Below, in pieces: positions 1 through 8,967 of a stretch of DNA of 50,805 nt. The position numbers and the translations under genes were made by a program. Source of the DNA: Desmonostoc muscorum FACHB-395 (GTDB taxonomy: Bacteria > Cyanobacteriota > Cyanobacteriia > Cyanobacteriales > Nostocaceae); contig NZ_JACJSF010000058.1 in assembly GCF_014698035.1 (NCBI RefSeq), forward strand, positions 1 to 50,805. Direction: 5' to 3'. Each line of letters opens with the position of its first letter. Position 1 is the stretch's first letter. Below the pieces are notes generated by a model. That model was given only the letters and a program-made list of their open reading frames with translations. It searched no databases and had not been told where the DNA came from.

Positions 1-4
1 AAGC

Positions 5-1426
5 ATGAACCCTGTGATTCCAATTCTAGAAATTCAGAGCAAACGCGGGCAGATCCGCGCCTCCTATTCTTCTAGAATGACTGGTATTTTATTTTCTTGC
101 AAGCCCCTAACAGTTGCCAAAGATATTCCTGAAGACCCCACCCTTAAGCAAATCACCGATGTCACCCCCTTCATACCTCATTTAGCAGAAGTAGCGAAGA
201 ATCTCATTCAATACGTCAGCGATGAAGATTTAATTTGGGCTTTTCTCGGTAGCTCTCTATTTTACAATGGTCAAGGATTATATGACGAGGCTTTACCTTG
301 GTGTAAGCAGTGTTTAGAAGTCAATAAAAAACGTTTGGGAGAGGAACATCCTAATTTTGCCACCAGTCTCAAGGAGCTGGCATATACTTACAAATCTCAA
401 GGAAGATATACGAAAGCTGAACCTCTATACCTGCAAGCTTTGGAACTTAGACAACGCCTGCTAGGGCAGAAACATTCAGATGTTGCCGATATCCTCAATC
501 ATCTGGCGGAACTCTACAGAGAACAAAAGCGTTACACGGAGGCCGAACCTCTGTACTTGCAAGCTTTAGAACTTAGGCAACACTTTTTACAGCAAGAGAA
601 TTCAGCTGTTGCCGATATCCTTAATAATTTGGCGTTACTCTACTACTTTCAAGGAAGATATAGCGAAGCCGAACCCCTCTACCTGCAAGTTTTGGAACTA
701 GACCAACGCTTGTTGGGAAAAGAGCATCCAGATGTTGCTACTAGCTTCAATAATTTGGGGATGCTCTACATATCTCAAGGAAAATACAGCGAAGCCGAAC
801 TCCTTTACGTGCAAGCCTTAGAACTTAAGCAATACCTGCTTGGAGCAGAGCATCCCCTTGTTGCCGATACTCTCAGCAACCTAACATGTCTCTACACCTC
901 TCAAGGAAAATACAGCGAAGCCGAACTCCTTTCTTTGCAAGTTTTAGAACTAGATCAACGCCTTTTGGGAGAAAAACATCCTAATTTTGCCATTAGTCTC
1001 AACAACCTGGCGTATGTCTATAAATCCCAAGGGAGATACAGCGAAGCTGAACCCCTTTACGTGGAAGTTTTGGAACTAAGACGATATCTGCTGGGAGAGG
1101 AACATCCAGATGTCGCCTCTAGCCTCAACAATCTAGCGGTACTCTACCTTTCTCAAGTCAGATACAGCGAAGCCGAAACCCTTTTAATCCAAGCATTGGC
1201 ACTCAGGCGCAAACTGCTGGGAGAAAAACATCCAGATGTCGCCTCTAGCCTCAACAATATGGCAAAACTCTACTACTTACAAGGACGTTACACCGAAGCT
1301 GAACCTTTGTATTTGCAAGCTTTGGAGATTTTTGAGCAACGATTAGGGGTAAATCATTCTCGCACTATCAAGTGTCGTGAAAATTTGGCAAGTCTGCGCG
1401 ATCGCCTTCCCCCAAATCCAGAATAA
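5..1426 (+). CDS. TPR (kinesin-light-chain-like) repeat protein, probably 5'-truncated by the window edge
   Basis: From about residue 78 the protein is nine tandem 42-residue TPR units of the kinesin-light-chain type. Each carries a GRYSEAEPLY-like helix and a LLGEEHPDVA-like link, so it is a protein-protein interaction scaffold. The stretch just before the repeats (HLAEVAKNLIQYVSDEDLIW) is, from memory, the junction found in cyanobacterial NB-ARC/TPR signalling proteins. The first 35 or so residues look unlike that family, and only four bases precede the ATG, so the true start and any NTPase domain may lie outside the window or the gene may be broken there. No catalytic motif is present in what can be seen. 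The binding partner is unknown. Confidence 0.8.
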   Translation: MNPVIPILEIQSKRGQIRASYSSRMTGILFSCKPLTVAKDIPEDPTLKQITDVTPFIPHLAEVAKNLIQYVSDEDLIWAFLGSSLFYNGQGLYDEALPWCKQCLEVNKKRLGEEHPNFATSLKELAYTYKSQGRYTKAEPLYLQALELRQRLLGQKHSDVADILNHLAELYREQKRYTEAEPLYLQALELRQHFLQQENSAVADILNNLALLYYFQGRYSEAEPLYLQVLELDQRLLGKEHPDVATSFNNLGMLYISQGKYSEAELLYVQALELKQYLLGAEHPLVADTLSNLTCLYTSQGKYSEAELLSLQVLELDQRLLGEKHPNFAISLNNLAYVYKSQGRYSEAEPLYVEVLELRRYLLGEEHPDVASSLNNLAVLYLSQVRYSEAETLLIQALALRRKLLGEKHPDVASSLNNMAKLYYLQGRYTEAEPLYLQALEIFEQRLGVNHSRTIKCRENLASLRDRLPPNPE

Positions 1427-1557
1427 GCTAGTTTTGTGCAAAGCGTACCGTAATAAAACTGAAAAGTGCGATCGCGATCACGTACCGTTCCGAATGAAAG
1501 GTATCGCCTAGACTTAAATTCATATTGAGTTAAGTAAAAATGCCTGATTACTTATGC

Positions 1558-1811
1558 AAAAGCAGCTTTTTCTTTCTCAAAAGCAGCTTTTAATCTCGCA
1601 TTTTAGTGTTTTCCACAAACGAAAGCAGCTTTTACTTCTTCAAAAGCAGCTTTTAATCTCGAATTTTAGTGTTTTCCGCAAACAAAAGCAGCTTTTACTT
1701 CTCCAAAAGCAACTTTTAATCTCGAATTTTAGTGTTTTCCACAAACAAAAGCAGCTTTTAGTTTCTCATTTTAGTGTTTTCCGCAAGCAAAAGCAGCTTT
1801 TCTTTCTCAAA
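1558..1811. repeat. Palindrome array phased at 21/42 bp (63-bp higher-order repeat)
   Basis: Eight copies of the 13-bp palindrome AAAAGCAGCTTTT (two with one mismatch) start at 1558, 1579, 1621, 1642, 1684, 1705, 1747 and 1789. Every spacing is 21 or 42 bp, and the higher-order unit is 63 bp. Between them recurs the string ATTTTAGTGTTTTCC. Because 63 is a multiple of three, a 93-codon frame stays open from 1554, but its product is only the repeat read as QKQLL units, so I do not call it a gene. Confidence 0.85.
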
Positions 1812-1877
1812 CCCCAGTTTGCTTACTCATTTTAGTAATTTACGCATTCATTTTGGTATATCATTGAGCCAAAAGCT

Positions 1878-1997
1878 GGCGTAGGCGTAGCCCGTCGGAG
1901 TCATCGCTCTAGAAAATAAGTGTAAATCTACAAGCGATCGCATTTATGTGGTTGTAAATGATGGAGAGCGTAGGCGTAGCCCGTCGTAGACATCGCT
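1878..1997. repeat. Pair of dispersed GCGTAGGCGTAGCCCGTCG repeats
   Basis: Two near-identical copies, at 1878-1908 and 1968-1997, share GCGTAGGCGTAGCCCGTCG followed by a CATCGCT end, and they flank a HIP1-like site. Strings of this type are dispersed in Nostoc genomes. The rest of the 1427-2006 gap holds the palindrome array just upstream and nothing else I recognise. Confidence 0.6.
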
Positions 1998-2006
1998 ATA
2001 TAACCA

Positions 2007-2396
2007 CTACTCAAATAAATCAAATCCCTTTTCACTTCTCAACTTTCTGTCAAATGTCACAGTTGAACTACAACCATAATCTTGAGCAATTGCCCCAATT
2101 AAATAATCAGAAAAATCTGCACTTCCCTGCTTAAATCTTTGTAATGCTTGATAAACTAAAGAGCGATTTTCTAGCTCAAATACCGAACATTGCATCATTA
2201 ATTCTATAGTGTTACTAATTTCTTCCCTACTAAATTGATAAGTATTACTCCGTAAAACCCAAACCAATTCACAAAGAACTATATTAGCAACAAAACATTG
2301 CTCTCCCCCTTCGATAATTTCAGCAGCTTGCTCCCACTGCTTTTCATAATCTTTTGTCAAGTAGCGCAATAAAATATTTGTATCAAGTCCAATCAC
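2007..2396 (-). CDS. vapC: PIN-domain ribonuclease toxin, VapC type
   Basis: A 129-residue PIN domain, the size of a VapC toxin. Members cleave RNA with Mg2+ held by acidic residues. The expected acidic set is visible: D5 in MIGLDTN, E43 in LCELVWVL, D97 in FSDYLIG and D116 in TFDRKL. The gene overlaps the end of the upstream AbrB-type antitoxin gene by 14 bp, the usual translationally coupled antitoxin-toxin order. The RNA target cannot be told from the sequence. All catalytic residues are present, so the toxin is probably active. Confidence 0.9.
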   Translation of the reverse strand: MIGLDTNILLRYLTKDYEKQWEQAAEIIEGGEQCFVANIVLCELVWVLRSNTYQFSREEISNTIELMMQCSVFELENRSLVYQALQRFKQGSADFSDYLIGAIAQDYGCSSTVTFDRKLRSEKGFDLFE

Positions 2397-2628
2397 TTGA
2401 GCCTTCTTTAATTGCAGTTTCCATTTCTTCTAAAGTTGCGCTTTTCATTCCCGGACGGTGTAAAATCCCTGATAAACTTTTGATAGAGATATTCAGGGGA
2501 ATTAATTTAACTATTCCATTTTCATCAATGACAAAATCAACCTTACTACCTGTATCAAGGTTAAGATAATCCCTAATTTCTTTAGGAATAGTTACTTGCC
2601 CTTTAGTGGTGATGGTAGCACTAGCCAT
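2383..2628 (-). CDS. vapB: AbrB/MazE-family antitoxin, VapB type
   Basis: An 81-residue protein with an N-terminal swapped-hairpin AbrB DNA-binding motif (TITTKGQVTIPKEIRDYL, residues 5-22). The C-terminal tail, rich in acidic residues (LEEMETAIKEG), would fit the toxin groove. It is first in a two-gene operon and overlaps the PIN toxin gene. By family analogy it neutralises the toxin and represses its own promoter. Nothing looks broken. Confidence 0.88.
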   Translation of the reverse strand: MASATITTKGQVTIPKEIRDYLNLDTGSKVDFVIDENGIVKLIPLNISIKSLSGILHRPGMKSATLEEMETAIKEGSSDWT

Positions 2629-2725
2629 TATCCACGTTCCTTACATAAGTTCCTTACTTGATTATAAAGTCTACTGCACCTAACGCATCGCCACAAGTAA
2701 ATCGGCACAATAAAACCTTTAAAAT

Positions 2726-3295
2726 ATGATTGCCTCGCCCCAACAAAACTACCTCACCGTTGAAGAGTACCTCCAAATGGAGGAACAGAGCAATATTAAG
2801 CATGAATATATAGACGGCTACATCTATGCAATGGCCGGAGCGCTTGATCCACACGTTACCATTGCAGGAAACCTATTCGCTCTCCTCCGTAATCATGTGC
2901 GCGGCTCTGGTTGTCGTGTTTACATCGCTGACATGAAAGCCCGAATTGAATCTCTGAATCGCTTTTATTATCCTGATGTGATGGTTACTTGCGATCAACG
3001 AGATCAAGAAACGCCAGGTTATAAAAGATTTCCCTGTTTAATTGTCGAAGTTTTATCTAATTCTACCGAAGCTTTTGACCGAGGCGACAAATTCGCCGAT
3101 TATCAAACACTGGAAAGTCTGCAAGAGTATGTTTTAATTAATACAAAACGCCAGCGAGTCGAGTGTTTTCGCCGCAATGAGCAAGGGTTGTGGGTTTTAC
3201 AATCCTACACAGCAGAACATCAATCATTTAGACTCAACAGCGTGGATTTTGAGGAAACGATGGCAGCACTTTACGAAGATGTCGTTTTTGAATAA
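2726..3295 (+). CDS. Uma2-family (DUF820) putative endonuclease
   Basis: A 189-residue PD-(D/E)XK-fold protein of the Uma2 family, which is expanded in cyanobacteria. The typical order is visible: YLTVEEYLQME at the start, EYIDGYIYAMAG near residue 27, YYPDVMVTCD around residue 81 and LIVEVLSNSTEAFDRGDKFADYQ around 103. The PDV and EVLS-type strands carry the D and E expected of the nuclease core. The biological role of the family is not well defined. The gene stands alone between the toxin-antitoxin pair (opposite strand) and lysC. Confidence 0.88.
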   Translation: MIASPQQNYLTVEEYLQMEEQSNIKHEYIDGYIYAMAGALDPHVTIAGNLFALLRNHVRGSGCRVYIADMKARIESLNRFYYPDVMVTCDQRDQETPGYKRFPCLIVEVLSNSTEAFDRGDKFADYQTLESLQEYVLINTKRQRVECFRRNEQGLWVLQSYTAEHQSFRLNSVDFEETMAALYEDVVFE

Positions 3296-3417
3296 TCAAC
3301 TGATGATTGGGTATGCTACACAATTTTTAGTAAACTAAATATCTATTAATATCTTCAAGGCTTCCTAACCCGGCGGAGGCATTGAGCAAAACAGACACAA
3401 TTGATTGCATAAAAGTT

Positions 3418-5274
3418 ATGGCGCTCATAGTTCAGAAATACGGTGGTACATCTGTCGGTTCAGTGGAACGCATTCAAGCTGTCGCACAGCGTGTTTATAA
3501 AACTGTCCAAGCTGGAAACTCTCTGGTAGTAGTGGTTTCGGCAATGGGCAAAACCACCGATGGACTCGTCAAACTAGCTAATGAAATTTCTTCCAATCCT
3601 AACCGCCGGGAAATGGATATGTTGCTTTCTACAGGCGAACAAGTAACCATCGCCTTACTCAGCATGGCTTTGCAGGAACTCGGACAACCAGCAATTTCCA
3701 TGACTGGCGCTCAGGTAGGAATTGTTACCGAAGCTGAACACAGCCGCGCTCGGATTTTGCATATTGACACTACTCGCCTCTGTCGCCACATAAATGCAGG
3801 TAAAGTAGTTGTTGTAGCAGGGTTCCAAGGCACATCCAACGCTGGGGAGATGGAAATTACAACTTTGGGACGCGGTGGTTCTGACACTTCGGCAGTAGCG
3901 ATCGCAGCCGCATTACGAGCTAACTTTTGTGAAATCTATACAGATGTTCCAGGGATTCTAACTACAGACCCCCGCTTAGTAGCCGAAGCCCAATTGATGG
4001 ATGACATCACCTGCGATGAAATGTTGGAACTAGCTAGCTTGGGTGCAAAAGTGTTGCATCCTCGTGCTGTGGAAATTGCTCGTAACTATGGTGTTCCCCT
4101 TGTAGTTAGGTCTAGCTGGACAGATCAACCAGGTACTTGGGTAACATCAGCCAAACCCCAAGGGCGATCGCTAATCAATCTAGAAATTGCCCGTCCGGTG
4201 GATGCTGTAGAATTTGACACCGACCAAGCGAAGGTAGCTTTATTGCGTGTACCCGATAAACCAGGTGTAGCAGCTAGGTTATTTGGCGAAATTTCCCGAC
4301 AAAAAGTAGACGTAGATTTGATTATTCAGTCTATTCATGAAGGTAACAGTAATGACATTGCCTTTACTGTCACCACACCAATCTTAAAACGGGCCGAAGC
4401 AGTAGCCGCAGCGATCGCCCCAGCCCTGAGAAATCCATCTAACCCCAAATCTGATGAAGCCGAGGTAATGCTAGAACATAACATTGCCAAAGTCAGTATC
4501 GCAGGCGCAGGAATGATTGGCCGTCCCGGTGTGGCTGCAAAAATGTTCGCTACCTTAGCTGAAGCTGGCGTGAATATTCAAATGATTTCCACCAGCGAAG
4601 TGAAAGTAAGTTGCGTAGTCAACGCCGCCGAATGCGATCGCGCCGTCACCGCACTCCGCACCGCCTTTGAAATAGAAGCAGGGGAGCAGGGGAGCAGGGG
4701 AGCAGGGGAGAGTGCATGTATAGATTCCCCTCTGTCCCTCCGCCCCTCCGCCCCCCTGCCCAATTGTCCTCCCGTTCGCGGTGTTGCTTTAGATTTGAAT
4801 CAAGCGCGTCTTGCTATTCGCCAATTACCAGATCGTCCGGGGATGGCGGCGAAGTTATTTGGATTATTAGCGCAACACAATATCAGCGTTGACATGATTA
4901 TTCAATCTCAGCGCTGTCGGGTGATTGATGGTGTTCCCAGGAGAGATATTGCCTTTACAGTCTCGCGGATAGACGGGGAAAGCGCAAAAAAAATGCTTAC
5001 TCAAGTAGCGGCAGAGTTAGGATGGGGTGAAGTTGTTTTAGATAGTGCGATCGCTAAAGTGAGTATTGTTGGTGCAGGTATGGTAGGACAACCAGGTGTT
5101 GCTGCCAAAATGTTTGAAGCGCTAGCCCAACACCAAATTAATATTCAAATGATTGCTACCTCAGAAATAAAAATTAGTTGTGTCGTAGCACAAGAGCAAG
5201 GTGTTAAAGCTTTGCAAGCCATTCATGCCGCTTTTGGACTAGCTGGTAGTGAGAAAGTTGTCGTGCCAGCATAG
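3418..5274 (+). CDS. lysC: Aspartate kinase (aspartokinase) with four ACT domains
   Basis: Phosphorylates aspartate, the first step toward lysine, threonine, methionine and isoleucine. The kinase domain starts with KYGGTSVGS (residues 7-15), and the C-terminal half carries two pairs of ACT regulatory domains (IAKVSIAGAGMIGRPGVAAKMF and IAKVSIVGAGMVGQPGVAAKMF are the clearest duplicated strands), which usually bind Lys/Thr for feedback control. I chose the ATG at 3418 (MALIVQKYGG) over a TTG at 3382 because the family begins there; this gives 618 residues. Between the two ACT pairs lies a low-complexity segment encoded by a GC-rich repeat (residues about 421-448), with the frame kept. Confidence 0.95.
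   Translation: MALIVQKYGGTSVGSVERIQAVAQRVYKTVQAGNSLVVVVSAMGKTTDGLVKLANEISSNPNRREMDMLLSTGEQVTIALLSMALQELGQPAISMTGAQVGIVTEAEHSRARILHIDTTRLCRHINAGKVVVVAGFQGTSNAGEMEITTLGRGGSDTSAVAIAAALRANFCEIYTDVPGILTTDPRLVAEAQLMDDITCDEMLELASLGAKVLHPRAVEIARNYGVPLVVRSSWTDQPGTWVTSAKPQGRSLINLEIARPVDAVEFDTDQAKVALLRVPDKPGVAARLFGEISRQKVDVDLIIQSIHEGNSNDIAFTVTTPILKRAEAVAAAIAPALRNPSNPKSDEAEVMLEHNIAKVSIAGAGMIGRPGVAAKMFATLAEAGVNIQMISTSEVKVSCVVNAAECDRAVTALRTAFEIEAGEQGSRGAGESACIDSPLSLRPSAPLPNCPPVRGVALDLNQARLAIRQLPDRPGMAAKLFGLLAQHNISVDMIIQSQRCRVIDGVPRRDIAFTVSRIDGESAKKMLTQVAAELGWGEVVLDSAIAKVSIVGAGMVGQPGVAAKMFEALAQHQINIQMIATSEIKISCVVAQEQGVKALQAIHAAFGLAGSEKVVVPA
4678..4760. repeat. In-frame octameric G-rich/C-rich repeat inserted in lysC
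   Basis: Four copies of GCAGGGGA in tandem are followed, after a short spacer, by a complementary C-rich tract (CCCCTCCGCCCCCCTGCCC-like). This is the inverted-repeat layout of dispersed cyanobacterial intergenic repeats, but here it is inside an open gene. It encodes a Gly/Ser/Pro-rich linker between the ACT pairs and does not shift the frame. Confidence 0.8.
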
Positions 5275-5302
5275 AACTAAAGTTTGAATTTTAAATTGCT
5301 GA

Positions 5303-6175
5303 TTATCTATCTTTGAAATGCCATTTTTCCATCATGGCTACTATTTCTGAAAGCCGGCGTTCACCACACCAAACTAAATCAAGTTTTTTAAGTTGTTCAA
5401 GACTTATACCACCCTCTTCTTCAGCAATGCGGTGATATTCTTTATCTCCCATTGCTGCTAATAAATGCCCAAAAATAATCATTTCATCGAACTGGGGATT
5501 TGTCTCTGGATCGTTCAAAATTGCCATTGCTCGTTCTTGCGACAATCCTTGGAGAGCATTGACAATAAATCGTGTGGGAAAGTCCGCATCTTTAAGTTGA
5601 GGATGACGCGATACTAATCCAGCCAACAGCACTCCTAGATAAGCAGCTGCTTGAGAATTACTCAGTAACTCCATTTGTTGAATGGCAATCTCAGTCAAAT
5701 TGGTAAAAAATGCACAACCTAACTGCTGTTCGATGGTGGTAACTGGATCTAAAACTAGCGAGGATTCTAACTGTGCCTCAAATGCTGCCTGATGCTCCTG
5801 GTGCAATTCGCTAAGTAAGACTTGCTTGGCGCGATCGCCTATAATAATACTGCGATCGCGCCCAGAGCTAAAGTCTTTGCCCGGTTCCAAACCTTTACTC
5901 ACTAGAATTTTAAAGACGTTACTTTGAGCTTTTCCCTCCATCTGTTCATATTGGGCTTGTCCAAGAAAAATTTGACAAAACCAACTGTGGCTGTCAGCAT
6001 CGCATTCAACCATTACCTCATTAACAATCAAATCAGTTAACTTTTCCGCTCTCAAAATGCTTTGTAAATCCACAACTAAGCTATTAATCGCAGCAATGTC
6101 GCGGTCATTGAGCGCCTTGAGAAATTGACGCTTCGCAGTAGCTACCAAGGCTTTTTTTCGCCCAAATACGTTCAT
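5303..6175 (-). CDS. Conserved-looking hypothetical protein, 290 aa
   Basis: I do not recognise the family. The protein is soluble and mostly helical by composition, with no signal peptide, no membrane segment and no obvious catalytic motif. Features are a basic start (FGRKKALVATAKRQF), a Gln-rich middle with QLGCAFFTNLTEIAIQQMELL, and an acidic C-terminal part. It converges on lysC with a gap of only 28 bp, and codon use, including HIP1-containing codons, matches its neighbours. No operon partner is visible. Confidence 0.8.
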   Translation of the reverse strand: MNVFGRKKALVATAKRQFLKALNDRDIAAINSLVVDLQSILRAEKLTDLIVNEVMVECDADSHSWFCQIFLGQAQYEQMEGKAQSNVFKILVSKGLEPGKDFSSGRDRSIIIGDRAKQVLLSELHQEHQAAFEAQLESSLVLDPVTTIEQQLGCAFFTNLTEIAIQQMELLSNSQAAAYLGVLLAGLVSRHPQLKDADFPTRFIVNALQGLSQERAMAILNDPETNPQFDEMIIFGHLLAAMGDKEYHRIAEEEGGISLEQLKKLDLVWCGERRLSEIVAMMEKWHFKDR

Positions 6176-6559
6176 TTTAGATTTCTTATATGTTATATGG
6201 GGTTATACATAATTAAAACTGCTATTTTTTTACCCTATTTGAGGATTATCTGTCATGAGTGGCATTGCTGAATAGTCTCAATCAAAATATCCCCCCCTAT
6301 GGATTAACTTTTTTTCCCAAGCCTCGTTGAACTCACAAATTTTACTTAAGTCTGTTAATATATAACCGTACTAAATCAATAACATTCTTTTAATAAAAAT
6401 AAATATTACTAGCAATATGCAGCATTAGCTAGTAATTAATACTTTTACCTGCCACAATGGCATTGATTTTTTTTAACTAAATATTTTTTCAAAAAAAATA
6501 GTTACCAGTAATAACACGTAAGCTATAATCAAACAATTTATAAGACTATATTGATATTG
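6176..6559. other. AT-rich divergent intergenic region, 384 bp
   Basis: Separates the minus-strand hypothetical gene from the plus-strand kinase-TPR gene and must hold both promoters. It is very AT-rich, with runs of T and A near 6480-6500. I see no convincing repeat, terminator or operator. Confidence 0.5.
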
Positions 6560-8617
6560 ATGCCTATTCATTTACTAGATGGCCGTTACCTAATACTGAA
6601 AGTTCTGAATGATGGGGAAAAGGCAAAAACCTATCTAGTTGAAGATGCGATTCTTCCTGAGAGCCAATTTGTCGTCAAGCAGTTACGTAGTCCTAGCGGC
6701 AATTCTCAAGCTTTAACTATCCTGCCTCGCTTGTTTGCCAGTAAAGCAGAAACTTTAGAAAAACTAGGGCAAGAACACGACCAAATTCAGAAGCTAATTG
6801 CTTATTTTGAAGAAAACGAAGAATTTTATATAGTCCAAGAATTCATCCCTGGTAATCCTTTTACTGAGGAAATTATCCAGGGACAAACTCTCAGGGAAGA
6901 CCAAATAATTTATCTTTTATCAGAGATATTAGAAATTTTGGTGATTGTACATAGCTTAGGTGTTATTCACCGGAATATTAAACCAGAAAATATTATTCGC
7001 AGAGAGTCAGATAAAAAATTAGTGTTGGTTGATTTTAGTAATTTTAATGAAGCCATCAATAACAATGCTGAAAATCTCGAATATATGCCTATAGAACAAG
7101 TTAACAACAATGTTAAATATAACAGTGATATATATGCTTTAGGTATGGTTGCGATCGCAGCAATTTTAGGTTTATCTGCAAACGAAATATCTAATTTGCA
7201 AAATCAAAAAAATCGCCTGACTGGTGAAATACTTTGGTATAACAAAAATATAAAAATCAGTAAAAAGCTAGTAAAAATTATTAATAAAATGGTGCGTTTG
7301 GATTATCGTAAGCGCTACCAGTATGCAACCGAAGTTTTAGATGACCTGAAAAAGTTAACAGATGTTGAAGTTCCGCAAAAACAGCCGGCTAAAAAATTAT
7401 TAATAGTTTTGGCTGGGATAGCTGGCTTAATCCTACTTGGTGTAGGAGTGCGGTTTTTAAATTCGCCAAAACCTATCAGTAATGCTCAAAAAGAATTATA
7501 TCAAGAAGGGCTAGATAAATATGATGCAGGAAATTATGAAGGAGCAGTTAAAGATTTCAATCACGTGATTGAATTAGATCCTAAAAATGCTTTAGCTTAT
7601 AATAAGCGAGGCGATGCTTATTATCGATTAGGAGACTATGAGCAAGCACAAGCAGATTCTAGTCAGGCCATTTTACTCAATCCTCAAGATGGTAATGCCT
7701 ATTTTGACCGAGGATTTGCTTTTTCGGAATTAGGCAAATACAAAGAAGCGATCGCAGACTATACTCAAGCGATTAAGTTAAACTCTGATGATGCTTATGC
7801 TTACTATGGGCGAGGGTTAACTCGTGTTCAATTGAAAGATAATAAAGGGGCAATCGGAGATTTTAGTAAAGCGATTTCCCTCAAGCCTCAATATACCGAA
7901 GCCTACTTACAGCGTGGCATTATCCGCCGTCGCCTCAGACTCAAGCAAGGGGCAATCGAAGATTTTGATACAGTGATTAAGATTAATCCTAGTGATGCCA
8001 AAGCTTATTATCAAAGGGCTTTAACTCAATCTATTAATAAACAAAAATATGCAGCCCTTAAAGATTACACTGATGCCATTAACATTAATCCAAAATATAT
8101 AGAAGCATATCTTAATCGAGGTGATGTTTTCAGCGATCTGGGAAATAAAGTCGAAGCCACTGAAGATTACAATACTATTTTACATATTGACCCTAAATTT
8201 ATTGCTGCTTATATTCACAGAGGTATTCACCGCTTTTCTTTCGGAGATTATAAAGGCGCTATTGAAGATTACAGCGAAGCTCTGAAACTAGATCCTAATA
8301 ATATAGCAGCTTACAACAATCGTGGTAACGCTTATCTTGAACTGGGAAATAAAAAAGCTGCCAATCAAGATTATTCACAAGCGATCGCAATTAATGCTAA
8401 CAATGCCTTAGCCTACTATAATCGGGGTGTGATTCGCACTAAGCAGAAAAATAAACAGGGAGCGATCGCAGATTTTAAAAAAGCTGCAAAACTGTTCCAG
8501 CAGCAAGGCGAAAAAGATAGTTATCAAGATGCACAGAGAGAAATTGCAATTCTGCAAAATAATTCAGCACCAGCGAAAGCTTCTCGTCCTAAATCGGGAA
8601 AAATGGAAAAAAACTGA
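6560..8617 (+). CDS. Membrane-anchored degenerate Ser/Thr kinase (likely pseudokinase) with ten TPRs
   Basis: Residues 1 to about 265 have the fold signature of a Hanks-type kinase: VVKQL lysine, VIHRNIKPENII catalytic loop, LVLVDFSNF in place of DFG, and EYMPIEQ in the activation segment. A single membrane helix follows near residues 278-298 (LLIVLAGIAGLILLGVG), then ten 34-residue TPRs to the end. The HRD aspartate (near residue 139) is Asn, DFG is DFS, and the Gly-rich loop (LNDGEKAKTYLVED) lacks GxGxxG, so phosphotransfer is doubtful. The TPR part would face the other side of the membrane if topology is simple. Start taken at ATG 6560 rather than TTG 6551. Confidence 0.88.
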   Translation: MPIHLLDGRYLILKVLNDGEKAKTYLVEDAILPESQFVVKQLRSPSGNSQALTILPRLFASKAETLEKLGQEHDQIQKLIAYFEENEEFYIVQEFIPGNPFTEEIIQGQTLREDQIIYLLSEILEILVIVHSLGVIHRNIKPENIIRRESDKKLVLVDFSNFNEAINNNAENLEYMPIEQVNNNVKYNSDIYALGMVAIAAILGLSANEISNLQNQKNRLTGEILWYNKNIKISKKLVKIINKMVRLDYRKRYQYATEVLDDLKKLTDVEVPQKQPAKKLLIVLAGIAGLILLGVGVRFLNSPKPISNAQKELYQEGLDKYDAGNYEGAVKDFNHVIELDPKNALAYNKRGDAYYRLGDYEQAQADSSQAILLNPQDGNAYFDRGFAFSELGKYKEAIADYTQAIKLNSDDAYAYYGRGLTRVQLKDNKGAIGDFSKAISLKPQYTEAYLQRGIIRRRLRLKQGAIEDFDTVIKINPSDAKAYYQRALTQSINKQKYAALKDYTDAININPKYIEAYLNRGDVFSDLGNKVEATEDYNTILHIDPKFIAAYIHRGIHRFSFGDYKGAIEDYSEALKLDPNNIAAYNNRGNAYLELGNKKAANQDYSQAIAINANNALAYYNRGVIRTKQKNKQGAIADFKKAAKLFQQQGEKDSYQDAQREIAILQNNSAPAKASRPKSGKMEKN

Positions 8618-8717
8618 GCTATGACTCAATACAGTTATATCATTTGATGATGATACTTTTTATACTATCAGCCCAATATGTCTCAATCCGCTTAGGTTAA
8701 GGCTTTATCCTCCTTAA

Positions 8718-8754
8718 TGGGGCTTAATTCGCTGCTTTTCAAGCCCCACTTTTT
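8718..8754 (+). terminator. Terminator-like hairpin after the kinase-TPR gene
   Basis: TGGGGCTT (8718-8725) pairs with AAGCCCCA (8741-8748) and is followed by CTTTTT. It lies 100 bp after the stop. The rest of the 8618-8967 gap holds a second GGGTTGGGGGG tract and no gene. Confidence 0.5.
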
Positions 8755-8967
8755 AATGGGTTGGGGGGATATTCCGAGGTAAAATATCACTAACACCAGA
8801 GAGCGTCCCAATTTGGCAAAATATAAGCCACTGATGCAAAAACCCTTTTAAATCCTCTTCCCTTTGTGTCCTTTGCGGTTCGTTTTTTAATCCTCCAGAG
8901 TAAGTCAACTAAATTATCGCTCAACATGAGTCACCGCATTTTTTCACGGTTCAATTAGGATGGCTAT

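Noticed and set aside
1558..1811. Possible CRISPR array
   Set aside because: Repeats are short palindromes with repeated, not unique, spacers, and no cas genes are nearby.
1554..1835. 93-codon frame over the palindrome array
   Set aside because: The product is only the 21-codon repeat (QKQLL units); the frame is open because the repeat length is a multiple of three.
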